A stretch of DNA of 5,890 nt from an uncultured Methanomassiliicoccus sp. (GTDB lineage: Archaea > Thermoplasmatota > Thermoplasmata > Methanomassiliicoccales > Methanomassiliicoccaceae): positions 1 through 5,890 of the forward strand of contig CAJKRY010000027.1 of the NCBI GenBank assembly GCA_905202485.1, given 5' to 3'. The number at the start of each line of letters is the position of its first letter. The stretch's first letter is position 1. The translations under genes and the position numbers were made by a program. The notes beneath the pieces were generated by a model. That model was not told where the DNA came from. It ran no database searches and saw only the letters and a list, made by a program, of their open reading frames with translations. This document shows positions 1 to 5,258 of this stretch, one piece after another.

Positions 1-12
1 GTTCCCCTGCGC
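1..12. repeat. Edge copy of the GTTCCCCTGCGC repeat arm
   Basis: These 12 bases are the perfect reverse complement of 5283-5294. Bases 2-12 are also identical to the right arm of the hairpin repeat at 5312-5322. The rest of this copy would lie left of the window, so its orientation cannot be decided. Sequence after the arm is only loosely similar to that after the second copy; both contain ATATGATT followed by an AAGTA-like stretch. It is probably one member of a dispersed hairpin repeat family. A chance 12-bp match in a window this size is unlikely but not excluded. Confidence 0.55.
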
Positions 13-32
13 TTATCTTCACCAATCGAATG

Positions 33-65
33 CTTCATTCAATATGATTGAAGTAGGGAATGAAG
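33..65. repeat. Inverted repeat CTTCATTC / GAATGAAG
   Basis: CTTCATTC (33-40) and GAATGAAG (58-65) are perfectly complementary across a 17-base loop. Inside it, TTCAAT (38-43) and ATTGAA (47-52) can form a competing short hairpin. Lying 20 bases after the repeat arm at the window edge, it may belong to the same repeat element or be a transcription terminator for a gene to the left. Function is unknown. Confidence 0.35.
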
Positions 66-212
66 TAATGCACAGACATCTAAAAACAAGACATTAATCC
101 AATCAAACTTAACTCATCTAATAATGTACACTTTAAAGTCCACACTTGAGATAGTTCACTTTATTCTCTAATCAGAGTTCAGCATATTTCAGTCATTGAG
201 TAAAGACAGTGC

Positions 213-268
213 CAAGAGCACGTCTGAAAAAGAAGTTGACGCGGCCTGTGTTTGCACACAGACTCTTG
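213..268 (-). ncRNA. Possible three-helix structured RNA downstream of hypE
   Basis: Three perfect helices nest into a three-way junction: CAAGAG/CTCTTG (213-218 with 263-268), CGTC/GACG (221-224 with 238-241) and CTGTGT/ACACAG (246-251 with 256-261). Read on the minus strand, the last hairpin closes with GCAA, a stable GNRA tetraloop; on the plus strand the loop is TTGC. The minus strand is therefore the likelier RNA, placing it in the 3' region of hypE or as a separate small RNA. I recognise no known RNA family. The helices are short, the second only 4 bp, so chance folding is a real alternative. Confidence 0.25.
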
Positions 269-269
269 A

Positions 270-304
270 ATAAGAAAAGATTTTGAAACGATCAGATGAT
301 CGTT
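270..304 (-). terminator. Probable hypE terminator hairpin
   Basis: Five bases after the hypE stop codon on the minus strand lies AACGATCA-TC-TGATCGTT (304 down to 287), a perfect 8-bp inverted repeat. A moderately T-rich stretch follows that includes TTTT (278 down to 275). The position directly behind the gene suits a terminator. The T-run is interrupted, so termination strength is uncertain. The same palindrome could instead be a protein-binding site. Confidence 0.45.
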
Positions 305-309
305 CTGCA

Positions 310-1356
310 TTAGCATATTCTCGGCACAGGGTCTCCTACAGGAGCTTCAAGAATACGGTGTCCTCCGATTTCTGTCTTTAAGACAACATTCTCGAATTTG
401 CTTGTAGCATGGCCGATGACCGCAGCGTTCTTTCCGAGAGGATGTGAACGTAACGTCTTGACAATCTCGTCTGCCATTTCAGGCACGCAGCCGATGACGA
501 CCTTGCCTTCGTTTCCGATGGCGAGAGGATCAATACCGAGAAGCTCACAGGCGCTGACCACCGTTTCAGACAGAGGAACTAAATGCTCCTCGATTTCAAT
601 GCCTATGCCCGACTTCGATGACCATTCATTAATAGCATTGGCAAATCCTCCTCTGGTAGGATCTTTCATGCTTACTGCCCCGCCGGTCTTCATTACCTGT
701 TCGATAAGATCATTCAGGGGAGCAACGTCGCTCTGCAGTTCAGTTTCAAATCCGTAGCCTTCGCGGAATGACAGCAGAGACACTCCGTGGTCTCCCAGAG
801 TTCCGGAGACGATGATGGCATCTCCTTCTTGGATATTGTTGTCAGTAAGCCATCTGGACTTTACTTTCCTGTATTCTCCTGCCTTACGGAGATTGTCATC
901 CAGATAGGGACTTCTTTTCCCGATAGCTGAAGTTGTAACAATCATTTCATCGGCGGCTCCCTGTTCCACTACCTTAGTGTCGCCGGTGATTACAGGAACG
1001 CCGGAGATCTCAGAGTATTTTCCTATCGACTGGGAAATTGTCTCAAGGGTCTTGATATCCAGGCCTTCTTCGAGAATCATTGACAGCGCGATGGCAAGAG
1101 GCTTCGCCCCCATGACTGAGATATCATTGACTGTACCGCTTACTGATAACGATCCGATATCTCCTCCAGGGAAGATCAGGGGCTTCACAGTATGTCCGTC
1201 TATTGTAAATACGACGTCGTCTACGACTGCAGAGTCGTCAAATGAATCAAGAGGGACTTCTGTCTGTACTTTTGGGAAAAATGGAATGATGTGATCAGAG
1301 AGAAGTTCATGCATGAGCTCTCCGCCTGCCCCGTCTCCCATGGATATTCGCTTCAT
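310..1356 (-). CDS. hypE: Hydrogenase maturation protein HypE (carbamoyl dehydratase)
   Basis: HypE makes the cyanide ligands of the [NiFe]-hydrogenase active site in the cytoplasm. HypF places a carbamoyl group on its C-terminal cysteine and HypE dehydrates it to thiocyanate using ATP, then HypC/HypD take the cyanide. The 348-residue protein shows the family marks in order: GDGAGGELMHEL (7-18), the acidic DDSAVVDD segment (40-47), GDTKVV (125-130), SGTLGDHG (184-191), KDPTRGG (231-237) and the diagnostic end PRIC (345-348), whose terminal Cys is the modified residue. It is therefore a complete AIR synthase-type HypE. About 15 extra residues around 148-172 may mark an archaeal subtype. I start at the internal ATG (1356-1354), not the ATG at 1440. 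The family N-terminus begins there, a TATA-like box lies 26 bp upstream, and the longer form would leave only 14 bp to the divergent gene. No other hyp gene is visible. Confidence 0.95.
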   Translation of the reverse strand: MKRISMGDGAGGELMHELLSDHIIPFFPKVQTEVPLDSFDDSAVVDDVVFTIDGHTVKPLIFPGGDIGSLSVSGTVNDISVMGAKPLAIALSMILEEGLDIKTLETISQSIGKYSEISGVPVITGDTKVVEQGAADEMIVTTSAIGKRSPYLDDNLRKAGEYRKVKSRWLTDNNIQEGDAIIVSGTLGDHGVSLLSFREGYGFETELQSDVAPLNDLIEQVMKTGGAVSMKDPTRGGFANAINEWSSKSGIGIEIEEHLVPLSETVVSACELLGIDPLAIGNEGKVVIGCVPEMADEIVKTLRSHPLGKNAAVIGHATSKFENVVLKTEIGGHRILEAPVGDPVPRIC

Positions 1357-1377
1357 GCTTACGTGAACCTGTCCGCT

Positions 1378-1385
1378 TAGTTTAA
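1378..1385 (-). promoter_or_regulatory. TATA-like box of hypE
   Basis: On the minus strand TTAAACTA is centred about 26 bp before the ATG at 1356, the spacing expected for an archaeal promoter with a leaderless or nearly leaderless transcript. No clear ribosome binding site precedes that ATG, which agrees with leaderless initiation. Confidence 0.45.
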
Positions 1386-1427
1386 CATTTTTGGCATTTT
1401 TCGACAGAGAGATGCTTTTGAGGCAGA

Positions 1428-1435
1428 TATGCATA
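1428..1435 (+). promoter_or_regulatory. TATA-like box of the flavoprotein gene
   Basis: The palindrome TATGCATA is centred about 24 bp before the ATG at 1455, fitting a leaderless archaeal promoter. GGGAAG (1444-1449) lies five bases before the ATG but is a poor ribosome binding site. Together with the hypE box, two divergent promoters fit into the 98-bp region between the two start codons. Confidence 0.35.
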
Positions 1436-1454
1436 CGCATTATGGGAAGCAGTA

Positions 1455-2027
1455 ATGAAAGTCGTAGGCATCAACGGGAGCTCGAGAGCAGACGGAAACA
1501 CGTTCATTCTGATTAACACAATATTCGGGGAGCTCAGAAAAGAAGGCATAGACACTGAAATGATCCAGCTTTTCGATAAAGACATCAAGCCCTGCAGAGG
1601 CTGCGGAGCATGCAGAAAGGGAAGCTGCACACTCGGAGATGATGATTTTAAAAGCATCTTTGACAAGATGGCTGAGGCAGACGGCATAATTCTGGGATCG
1701 CCGGTTTACTCTGCAGATGTCTCTGCAAGAATGAAGGCGCTTCTGGAAAGAGCCGGGTATATTGCAGCCATAAATCCAGGGATCCTGCGGCACAAGGCAG
1801 GCGCAGCCGTCGCAGCAGTCCGCAGAGGCGGAGGAATGACTGCAGTAGACACCATGAACCATTTCTTCCTCAACAAAGAGATCTTCGTTGCAGGTTCCAC
1901 ATACTGGAACATGGTATACGGAAATGACACCGGCGATGTTCTAAAGGATGAGGAAGGCATGCGCAACATGAAGAATTTGGGCCAGAACATGGCATATCTG
2001 CTCAAGAAGCTGCATTCGAAAGATTGA
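1455..2027 (+). CDS. Iron-sulfur flavoprotein (Isf-like) / NADPH-dependent FMN reductase family
   Basis: This 190-residue cytoplasmic protein has a flavodoxin-like fold of the NADPH-dependent FMN reductase family. The N-terminal VVGINGSSRADGNT (3-16) is the FMN phosphate-binding loop, and GSPVYSADVSARMK (81-94) is the second conserved flavin-contacting segment. Between them C47, C50, C53 and C58 form a compact CX2CX2CX4C motif. The Methanosarcina iron-sulfur flavoprotein binds a [4Fe-4S] cluster with a closely similar motif, so this protein likely carries FMN plus one such cluster and shuttles electrons. In the known family it works as a dimer with ferredoxin as donor and may reduce O2 or H2O2. 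The RRGGG segment (118-122) is also family-typical. The true electron partner here is not visible. It lies divergent to hypE and 51 bp ahead of the methyltransferase, which has its own promoter. Family confidence is high, physiological role low. Confidence 0.88.
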   Translation: MKVVGINGSSRADGNTFILINTIFGELRKEGIDTEMIQLFDKDIKPCRGCGACRKGSCTLGDDDFKSIFDKMAEADGIILGSPVYSADVSARMKALLERAGYIAAINPGILRHKAGAAVAAVRRGGGMTAVDTMNHFFLNKEIFVAGSTYWNMVYGNDTGDVLKDEEGMRNMKNLGQNMAYLLKKLHSKD

Positions 2028-2033
2028 AATTAC

Positions 2034-2049
2034 AGTAGTATTAATATAA
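2034..2049 (+). promoter_or_regulatory. Promoter of the methyltransferase gene, shared motif copy 1
   Basis: AGTAGTATTAATATAA contains a TATA-like core (TTAATATAA, 2041-2049). Its first 15 bases differ by one base from 2718-2732 ahead of the binding-protein gene. Measured from the same motif, transcription should start near 2070-2075. That makes the ATG at 2079 a better start than the in-frame GTG at 2070. Confidence 0.5.
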
Positions 2050-2078
2050 TCTGATTCATATTACCATATGTGCTTACC

Positions 2079-2699
2079 ATGTCTGAACCTTGCTCAAAAA
2101 GAATAAATCCCAAGCAGAGAGAGTTTTTCAACGAGAGAGCAGAAATCTGGGACAGCATAACAACTCATGACGATGAAAAGGTCTCTTACATAACTTCAAT
2201 TTTGAAGCTGAAAGGCAATGAAAAAATTATGGATGTAGGTACAGGCACTGGAGTCATGATTCCTTACTACGAATCCAAATTGAATTCAGGTTCGATAACG
2301 GCAGTAGATTATTCAGAGAATATGATTGAAGTTGCAAGAAGAAAGTTTCCCGAAACCGAGCATCCTGTGACGTTTAAAGTGTCGGACATCTACAATCTGA
2401 AGATGAAACCGGAATTTGATCTCATCATGTGCTATTCCTGTTTTCCCCATTTTCCAAATCAGCCTCTGGCAGTATCACATCTTGCTGAAGGCCTGAAATC
2501 AGGAGGAAAGTTCGCCGTAGCTCATTCAGCTTCAAGAGACAAAATAAACAATGTGCATATGGAAGCCGGAAAAATAGTTTCCAATGACTTTCTGCCTCAG
2601 ATGAATGAGCTTATCGAAATGATGGAAAAAACACATCTGGATGTAATTTTTCAGAGAGACGATAAAGAGTACTACATTGCTGTAGGATGCAAGCATTGA
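2079..2699 (+). CDS. Class I SAM-dependent methyltransferase, substrate unknown
   Basis: This 206-residue cytoplasmic enzyme transfers a methyl group from S-adenosylmethionine to an unknown acceptor. The Rossmann core is clear: motif I MDVGTGTGVM (51-60) binds SAM, VDYS (76-79) is the acidic end of strand 2, VSDIYNL (101-107) contacts the adenine, and DLIMCYSCFPHF (114-125) is motif IV. SGGKFAVAH (141-149) follows as the post-core strand. The later HSASR (149-153) and INNVH (156-160) recur, as I recall, in a group of small uncharacterised methyltransferases of anaerobes. The conserved His residues might bind a metal or substrate. I chose ATG 2079 because the TATA-like box places the transcription start close to it; GTG 2070 would add three residues. 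It shares its promoter motif with the importer 58 bp downstream, hinting at a role with the imported chelate. That link is inference. Confidence 0.85.
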   Translation: MSEPCSKRINPKQREFFNERAEIWDSITTHDDEKVSYITSILKLKGNEKIMDVGTGTGVMIPYYESKLNSGSITAVDYSENMIEVARRKFPETEHPVTFKVSDIYNLKMKPEFDLIMCYSCFPHFPNQPLAVSHLAEGLKSGGKFAVAHSASRDKINNVHMEAGKIVSNDFLPQMNELIEMMEKTHLDVIFQRDDKEYYIAVGCKH

Positions 2700-2717
2700 T
2701 ATTACCTTTTAATAATA

Positions 2718-2732
2718 AGTAGTATTGATATA
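2718..2732 (+). promoter_or_regulatory. Promoter of the binding-protein gene, shared motif copy 2
   Basis: AGTAGTATTGATATA matches 14 of 15 bases of the motif ahead of the methyltransferase. Its TATA-like part (TTGATATA, 2725-2732) ends 25 bp before the ATG at 2758. No ribosome binding site is present, so the transcript is probably leaderless or nearly so. Confidence 0.5.
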
Positions 2733-2747
2733 CTATGTATAGTATAT
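2720..2747. promoter_or_regulatory. Probable operator: phased TAGTAT half-sites and a 20-bp palindrome
   Basis: Bases 2728-2747 form a perfect palindrome, ATATACTAT-GT-ATAGTATAT. The same hexamer occurs three times in alternating orientation: TAGTAT (2720-2725), ATACTA (2730-2735) and TAGTAT (2740-2745), each exactly 10 bp from the next, one helical turn. It overlaps the TATA-like box and the expected transcription start, the classic place for an archaeal repressor. A metal- or cofactor-responsive repressor controlling the importer would make sense. I cannot name the regulator. AT-rich promoters produce some palindromes by chance. Confidence 0.5.
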
Positions 2748-2757
2748 AGCTCATCAT

Positions 2758-3942
2758 ATGGCAAATCTGGGAGTAAAACTAGCTGCGGTCATTGTCGTAG
2801 TGCTTATCGCTGCCGGGGGAATCTACTATGTTTTGGGAGATGCCCAGGAAGACAACACCAAGGGAGACCGTACGATAACGGACGTATTTGGGAATGAATT
2901 CACCGTACCTGAGAATGTTGAATCGGTTGTGGCTGAATGCGGGCCTGCTCTGCGGTACCTGAGTTTCATGGGCGAAGATGTTTCTAAGAAAGTTATAGCA
3001 ACCAGTTCTGTTGCAGCCAAGCCTGTTCTTTCCGGCATATCGTACAATTATGTCTACGGCTTAGGAGACTTGGACATGGTAGGAGACTTCACCAACTCTG
3101 CTACAATGGAAAAGATCGTTACGCTGAAGCCTGATCTCGTGATTATAGGAAATCAGGCAGACACAATAAAGAAAGAGGTTGCTGAGTTCAAAGAAAAAAT
3201 GAATGCTGCAGGGATTCCTGTCTGCATAATCAAGTATGTTTACAATCTCGACGATCCTGATTTTGAAAAGCAGGTTAATATCATGGGTGAGATTTTCCAC
3301 AAGTCTGACAGGGCAAAAGAACTTCTTGCGGGAATCGACAAACAGCTGAAAACGTTAGATGACTTGTGCAGCAAGATAAACGAGACTTCCAACGTCTACA
3401 TCGGCGGAGTTCTTGCTTACGGAAATGCTGATCTGCTTCGTTCCATAACTACCGGATCAAGCGCGCTGGCATATCTCGGCACTACTGTGAACAATGTAGC
3501 TGAAGATGACGGCATGGGAGCTCCCAACGGAGCTCAGTGGATCTCCACCAAATCAGAAGAAGCTCTTCTTCAATATGATAAAAACAATGGAATAGATGCA
3601 ATCTTCATTGATCTCGGCGGATACAAAAAAATTGCAGACGGATCAAAGTGGATAAGTGAGCTGAGCGCATATCCTGAGCATACTTACGTTTCGCTTCCGA
3701 CTGTAGCATTCAGTACCTGTTATGACAACACCTTGATTGATGCATATTGGACTTTGTATGCCCTCTATTCAGAAAAGTATCCTGAAGTCTTCAAAGACAT
3801 TGATATGAAAGATACAGCAACAAGCATCTGGAGCCTGTTCTTAGACTGTTCTCAGGAAGAAGCAGACGGCATCTACAGCGGCATTGCGAAGACTTACGGT
3901 GTGAATGAACTGTTTGTACCCTACGAGGAAGCAACAGCTTAA
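2758..3942 (+). CDS. ABC importer substrate-binding protein, iron-chelate/corrinoid type (FecB/BtuF-like)
   Basis: This 394-residue extracytoplasmic protein captures a chelated metal or corrinoid and delivers it to the permease encoded next. Residues 6-26 are one hydrophobic segment after a short charged start. No lipobox cysteine follows (the first Cys is residue 61), so the protein is probably held by an N-terminal membrane anchor, as many archaeal binding proteins are. The mature part opens with ITDVFGNEFTVP (40-51), the typical first strand of the TroA-like family with two lobes joined by a rigid helix. The segment METIV-like MEKIVTLKPDLVIIG (117-131) is the other family hallmark. The central EFKEKMNAAGIPV (143-155) and the final helices (326-342, 366-380) also fit the fold. 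The ligand cannot be read from sequence: ferric siderophore, haem, cobalamin and other metal chelates are all possible. It is the first gene of a two-gene unit, with the permease 31 bp downstream. Confidence 0.88.
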   Translation: MANLGVKLAAVIVVVLIAAGGIYYVLGDAQEDNTKGDRTITDVFGNEFTVPENVESVVAECGPALRYLSFMGEDVSKKVIATSSVAAKPVLSGISYNYVYGLGDLDMVGDFTNSATMEKIVTLKPDLVIIGNQADTIKKEVAEFKEKMNAAGIPVCIIKYVYNLDDPDFEKQVNIMGEIFHKSDRAKELLAGIDKQLKTLDDLCSKINETSNVYIGGVLAYGNADLLRSITTGSSALAYLGTTVNNVAEDDGMGAPNGAQWISTKSEEALLQYDKNNGIDAIFIDLGGYKKIADGSKWISELSAYPEHTYVSLPTVAFSTCYDNTLIDAYWTLYALYSEKYPEVFKDIDMKDTATSIWSLFLDCSQEEADGIYSGIAKTYGVNELFVPYEEATA

Positions 3943-3962
3943 ACTAAATCATATTACTGCTT

Positions 3963-3968
3963 GAGGAG
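3963..3968 (+). promoter_or_regulatory. Strong ribosome binding site deciding the GTG start of the permease
   Basis: GAGGAG lies five bases before GTG 3974. It is the only clear ribosome binding site among the five genes and fixes an unusual GTG start. Its presence on an internal operon gene, with none before the first genes, matches the archaeal pattern of leaderless first genes and led internal genes. Confidence 0.8.
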
Positions 3969-3973
3969 AAACT

Positions 3974-5080
3974 GTGACTGTAAAGGAGCTGCATCCGAAA
4001 CCAGCCGCCCCTGCAACTAAAGAGAGTGCTGTACAGTACGATAAGTACCTTTACAAAAAAACTCTCTTTATTGCATTTCTCCTCGTAGCAGTCTTTGTTG
4101 TTTCCGTTGCTTACATAGGCTACGGAGACTACCACATTTCTTTTATTGATGTTATTAAGATCATTTTCGGAGACCACAGCGACACGACAGCATATGCAGT
4201 TGTCTGGCAGATGAGAATGCCCAGCATTGTGGCCGCAATCTTGGTTGGAGGGGCATTGGCAATTTCTGGAGCGGTAATGCAGTCGGTTCTCAGGAACCCT
4301 CTGGCATCTCCATATACGCTGGGGATATCAAATGCAGCGGCATTCGGTGCGGCATTTGCAATCATGATCTCCATAACAGTATTTTCAGGAACAATCGTTG
4401 AAGACTTTTTCAGCGCATCTTACGGGATTTCGATCGGAGCTTTCATCTGGTCAATGATTGCTGTTCTTATCGTAGTCAGTTTGTCTAAGATTGCCTACTC
4501 TACGCCGGAAAGTGTTGTTCTTGTCGGCATAGCGCTCAACGCCATATTCCTGGCGGGACTTTCTGCATTTCAGTTCTTTGCCGATGAGTCTCAGCTCGCT
4601 GAAATGGTGTTCTGGCAGTTTGGAGATCTTTCAAAATCAAGCGGGACAGAACTGGTTATTCTCTTTGCAGTCTTTGCAATTGTAGTTATTTACTTCCTGT
4701 ACAAGCGCTGGGACTACAATGCAATGGACAGCGGCGACGAGATCGCCGAAAGCCTGGGAACGAATACGAAGTCTACAAGAATGATAGGAATGATTCTTGC
4801 CACTCTGCTGACTGCCGTATCTGTTTCTATTGTAGGCATCATCGGCTTCGTAGGTCTGCTGGCTCCGCATATGACTAAAAAGCTGATCGGCAATGACAAC
4901 AGATACGTTATGCCGGCATCAATTCTGCTGGGAGCCTTGATTCTCCTGATAAGCGACTTTGTAGGCAGCTGGGCATTCAGCGTCAGCATTCCTGTGGGGA
5001 TCATCACATCGCTTATCGGCGGACCGGTTTTCATCGCAATATACATCAAAAGCGTGAAGAGAACGAGAGCTCCCTTGTAA
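3974..5080 (+). CDS. FecCD/BtuC-family ABC transporter permease
   Basis: This 368-residue integral membrane protein forms the channel of a type II importer, presumably as a homodimer taking substrate from the preceding binding protein. About 30 cytoplasmic residues lead into the first membrane helix (30-50); roughly ten hydrophobic segments follow, as in BtuC. Family signatures are present: GGALAISGAVMQSVLRNPLA (92-111) with SPYTLGISNAAAFGA (112-126), FWQFGDLS (213-220), IVGIIGFVGLLAPHM (286-300), and IPVGIITSLIGGPVF (339-353). MDSGDEIAESLG (251-262) is the cytoplasmic coupling segment that docks on the ATPase, so a functional ATPase is expected. None is encoded before the tRNA gene that follows 68 bp later; the ATPase must be shared or encoded elsewhere. 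It starts at GTG with a strong ribosome binding site and is co-transcribed with the binding protein. Substrate remains undetermined. Confidence 0.93.
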   Translation: MTVKELHPKPAAPATKESAVQYDKYLYKKTLFIAFLLVAVFVVSVAYIGYGDYHISFIDVIKIIFGDHSDTTAYAVVWQMRMPSIVAAILVGGALAISGAVMQSVLRNPLASPYTLGISNAAAFGAAFAIMISITVFSGTIVEDFFSASYGISIGAFIWSMIAVLIVVSLSKIAYSTPESVVLVGIALNAIFLAGLSAFQFFADESQLAEMVFWQFGDLSKSSGTELVILFAVFAIVVIYFLYKRWDYNAMDSGDEIAESLGTNTKSTRMIGMILATLLTAVSVSIVGIIGFVGLLAPHMTKKLIGNDNRYVMPASILLGALILLISDFVGSWAFSVSIPVGIITSLIGGPVFIAIYIKSVKRTRAPL

Positions 5081-5092
5081 TTGCCAAACCAA

Positions 5093-5126
5093 GGGGAAGC
5101 TTAAAATCAGAGTGTCTTCCTTCCCC
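5093..5126 (+). terminator. Possible terminator of the importer unit
   Basis: GGGGAAG (5093-5099) and CTTCCCC (5120-5126) are perfectly complementary (7 bp) around a 20-base loop, 12 bases after the permease stop. TTTTT follows at 5144-5148, just before the tRNA. The long loop and distant T-run make this a weak terminator candidate. The GGGGAA core also occurs in the repeat at 5283-5322. Confidence 0.3.
5101..5108 (+). promoter_or_regulatory. Possible TATA-like box of the tRNA gene
   Basis: TTAAAATC lies about 45 bp before the mature tRNA 5' end. Transcription from it would start near 5130 and give a leader of about 19 nt to be removed by RNase P. It sits in the loop of the hairpin at 5093-5126. 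No better TATA-like sequence lies between the permease and the tRNA. Confidence 0.3.
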
Positions 5127-5148
5127 CATTTCACAGACTGCTGTTTTT

Positions 5149-5223
5149 GGGCATGTAGGGTAGTCTGGATCATCCTTCCGGCCTTCGAAGCCGGTGACCC
5201 GGGTTCGAATCCCGGCATGCCCG
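5149..5223 (+). tRNA. tRNA-Arg, anticodon UCG
   Basis: A full cloverleaf can be drawn. The acceptor stem is GGGCATG (5149-5155) with CATGCCC (5216-5222), 7 of 7 paired. The anticodon stem CCGGC/GCCGG (5178-5182 with 5190-5194) encloses the loop CTTCGAA, so the anticodon is TCG (5185-5187), decoding CGA and possibly other CGN codons. The T stem CCGGG/CCCGG (5199-5203 with 5211-5215) encloses TTCGAAT. The variable region is short. The D arm (5158-5176) is best read with G10-U25 and an unpaired U13/U22; G10-U25 is common in archaea. The discriminator base is G5223 and no CCA is encoded, so it must be added after transcription. No intron is present. TTTT at 5225-5228 may end transcription. Confidence 0.95.
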
Positions 5224-5258
5224 CTTTTAATCATACATTAATTGAGCATATGCTGTGC

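Larger units (their letters stand above)
1..309. other. Noncoding stretch left of hypE
   Basis: No convincing gene is visible here. An open frame runs from position 2 to a stop at 95-97 (31 codons, entering from the left edge), and a 25-codon frame runs from TTG at 196 to TAA at 271-273. Neither has a recognisable product, a start with a ribosome binding site, or family motifs. The stretch contains a repeat arm (1-12), an inverted repeat (33-65), the 10-bp palindrome ACTTTAAAGT (130-139), a possible three-helix RNA (213-268) and the hypE terminator hairpin (287-304). Confidence 0.6.

Noticed and set aside
1..12. Resemblance of GTTCCCCTGCGC to the start of type I-E CRISPR repeats
   Set aside because: The complementary half that should follow within a few bases is missing, no regular repeat-spacer pattern exists in the window, and no cas gene is present.
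41..54. 14-base identity AATATGATTGAAGT with 2319-2332 in the methyltransferase gene, in the same reading frame (NMIEV)
   Set aside because: Flanking sequence does not match on either side, and a 14-base AT-rich match is not rare enough to claim a gene fragment.
2..97. Open frame of 31 codons entering from the left edge, a possible gene 3' end
   Set aside because: No recognisable motif, and it begins in the repeat arm. It cannot be distinguished from chance without sequence to the left.
196..273. 25-codon frame starting with TTG, with a CVC motif near its end
   Set aside because: No ribosome binding site or promoter, a rare start codon, and the same bases form the candidate RNA helices.
1382..2005. 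Long minus-strand frames overlapping the flavoprotein gene
   Set aside because: They are antisense to a clear family member, lack any known motif and are rich in Cys and Ser, as expected of shadow frames.
5046..5234. Minus-strand open frame of 62 codons containing a GIRTRVTGFEG-like stretch
   Set aside because: This is the familiar false protein produced by reading a tRNA gene backwards; it overlaps the well-formed tRNA-Arg.
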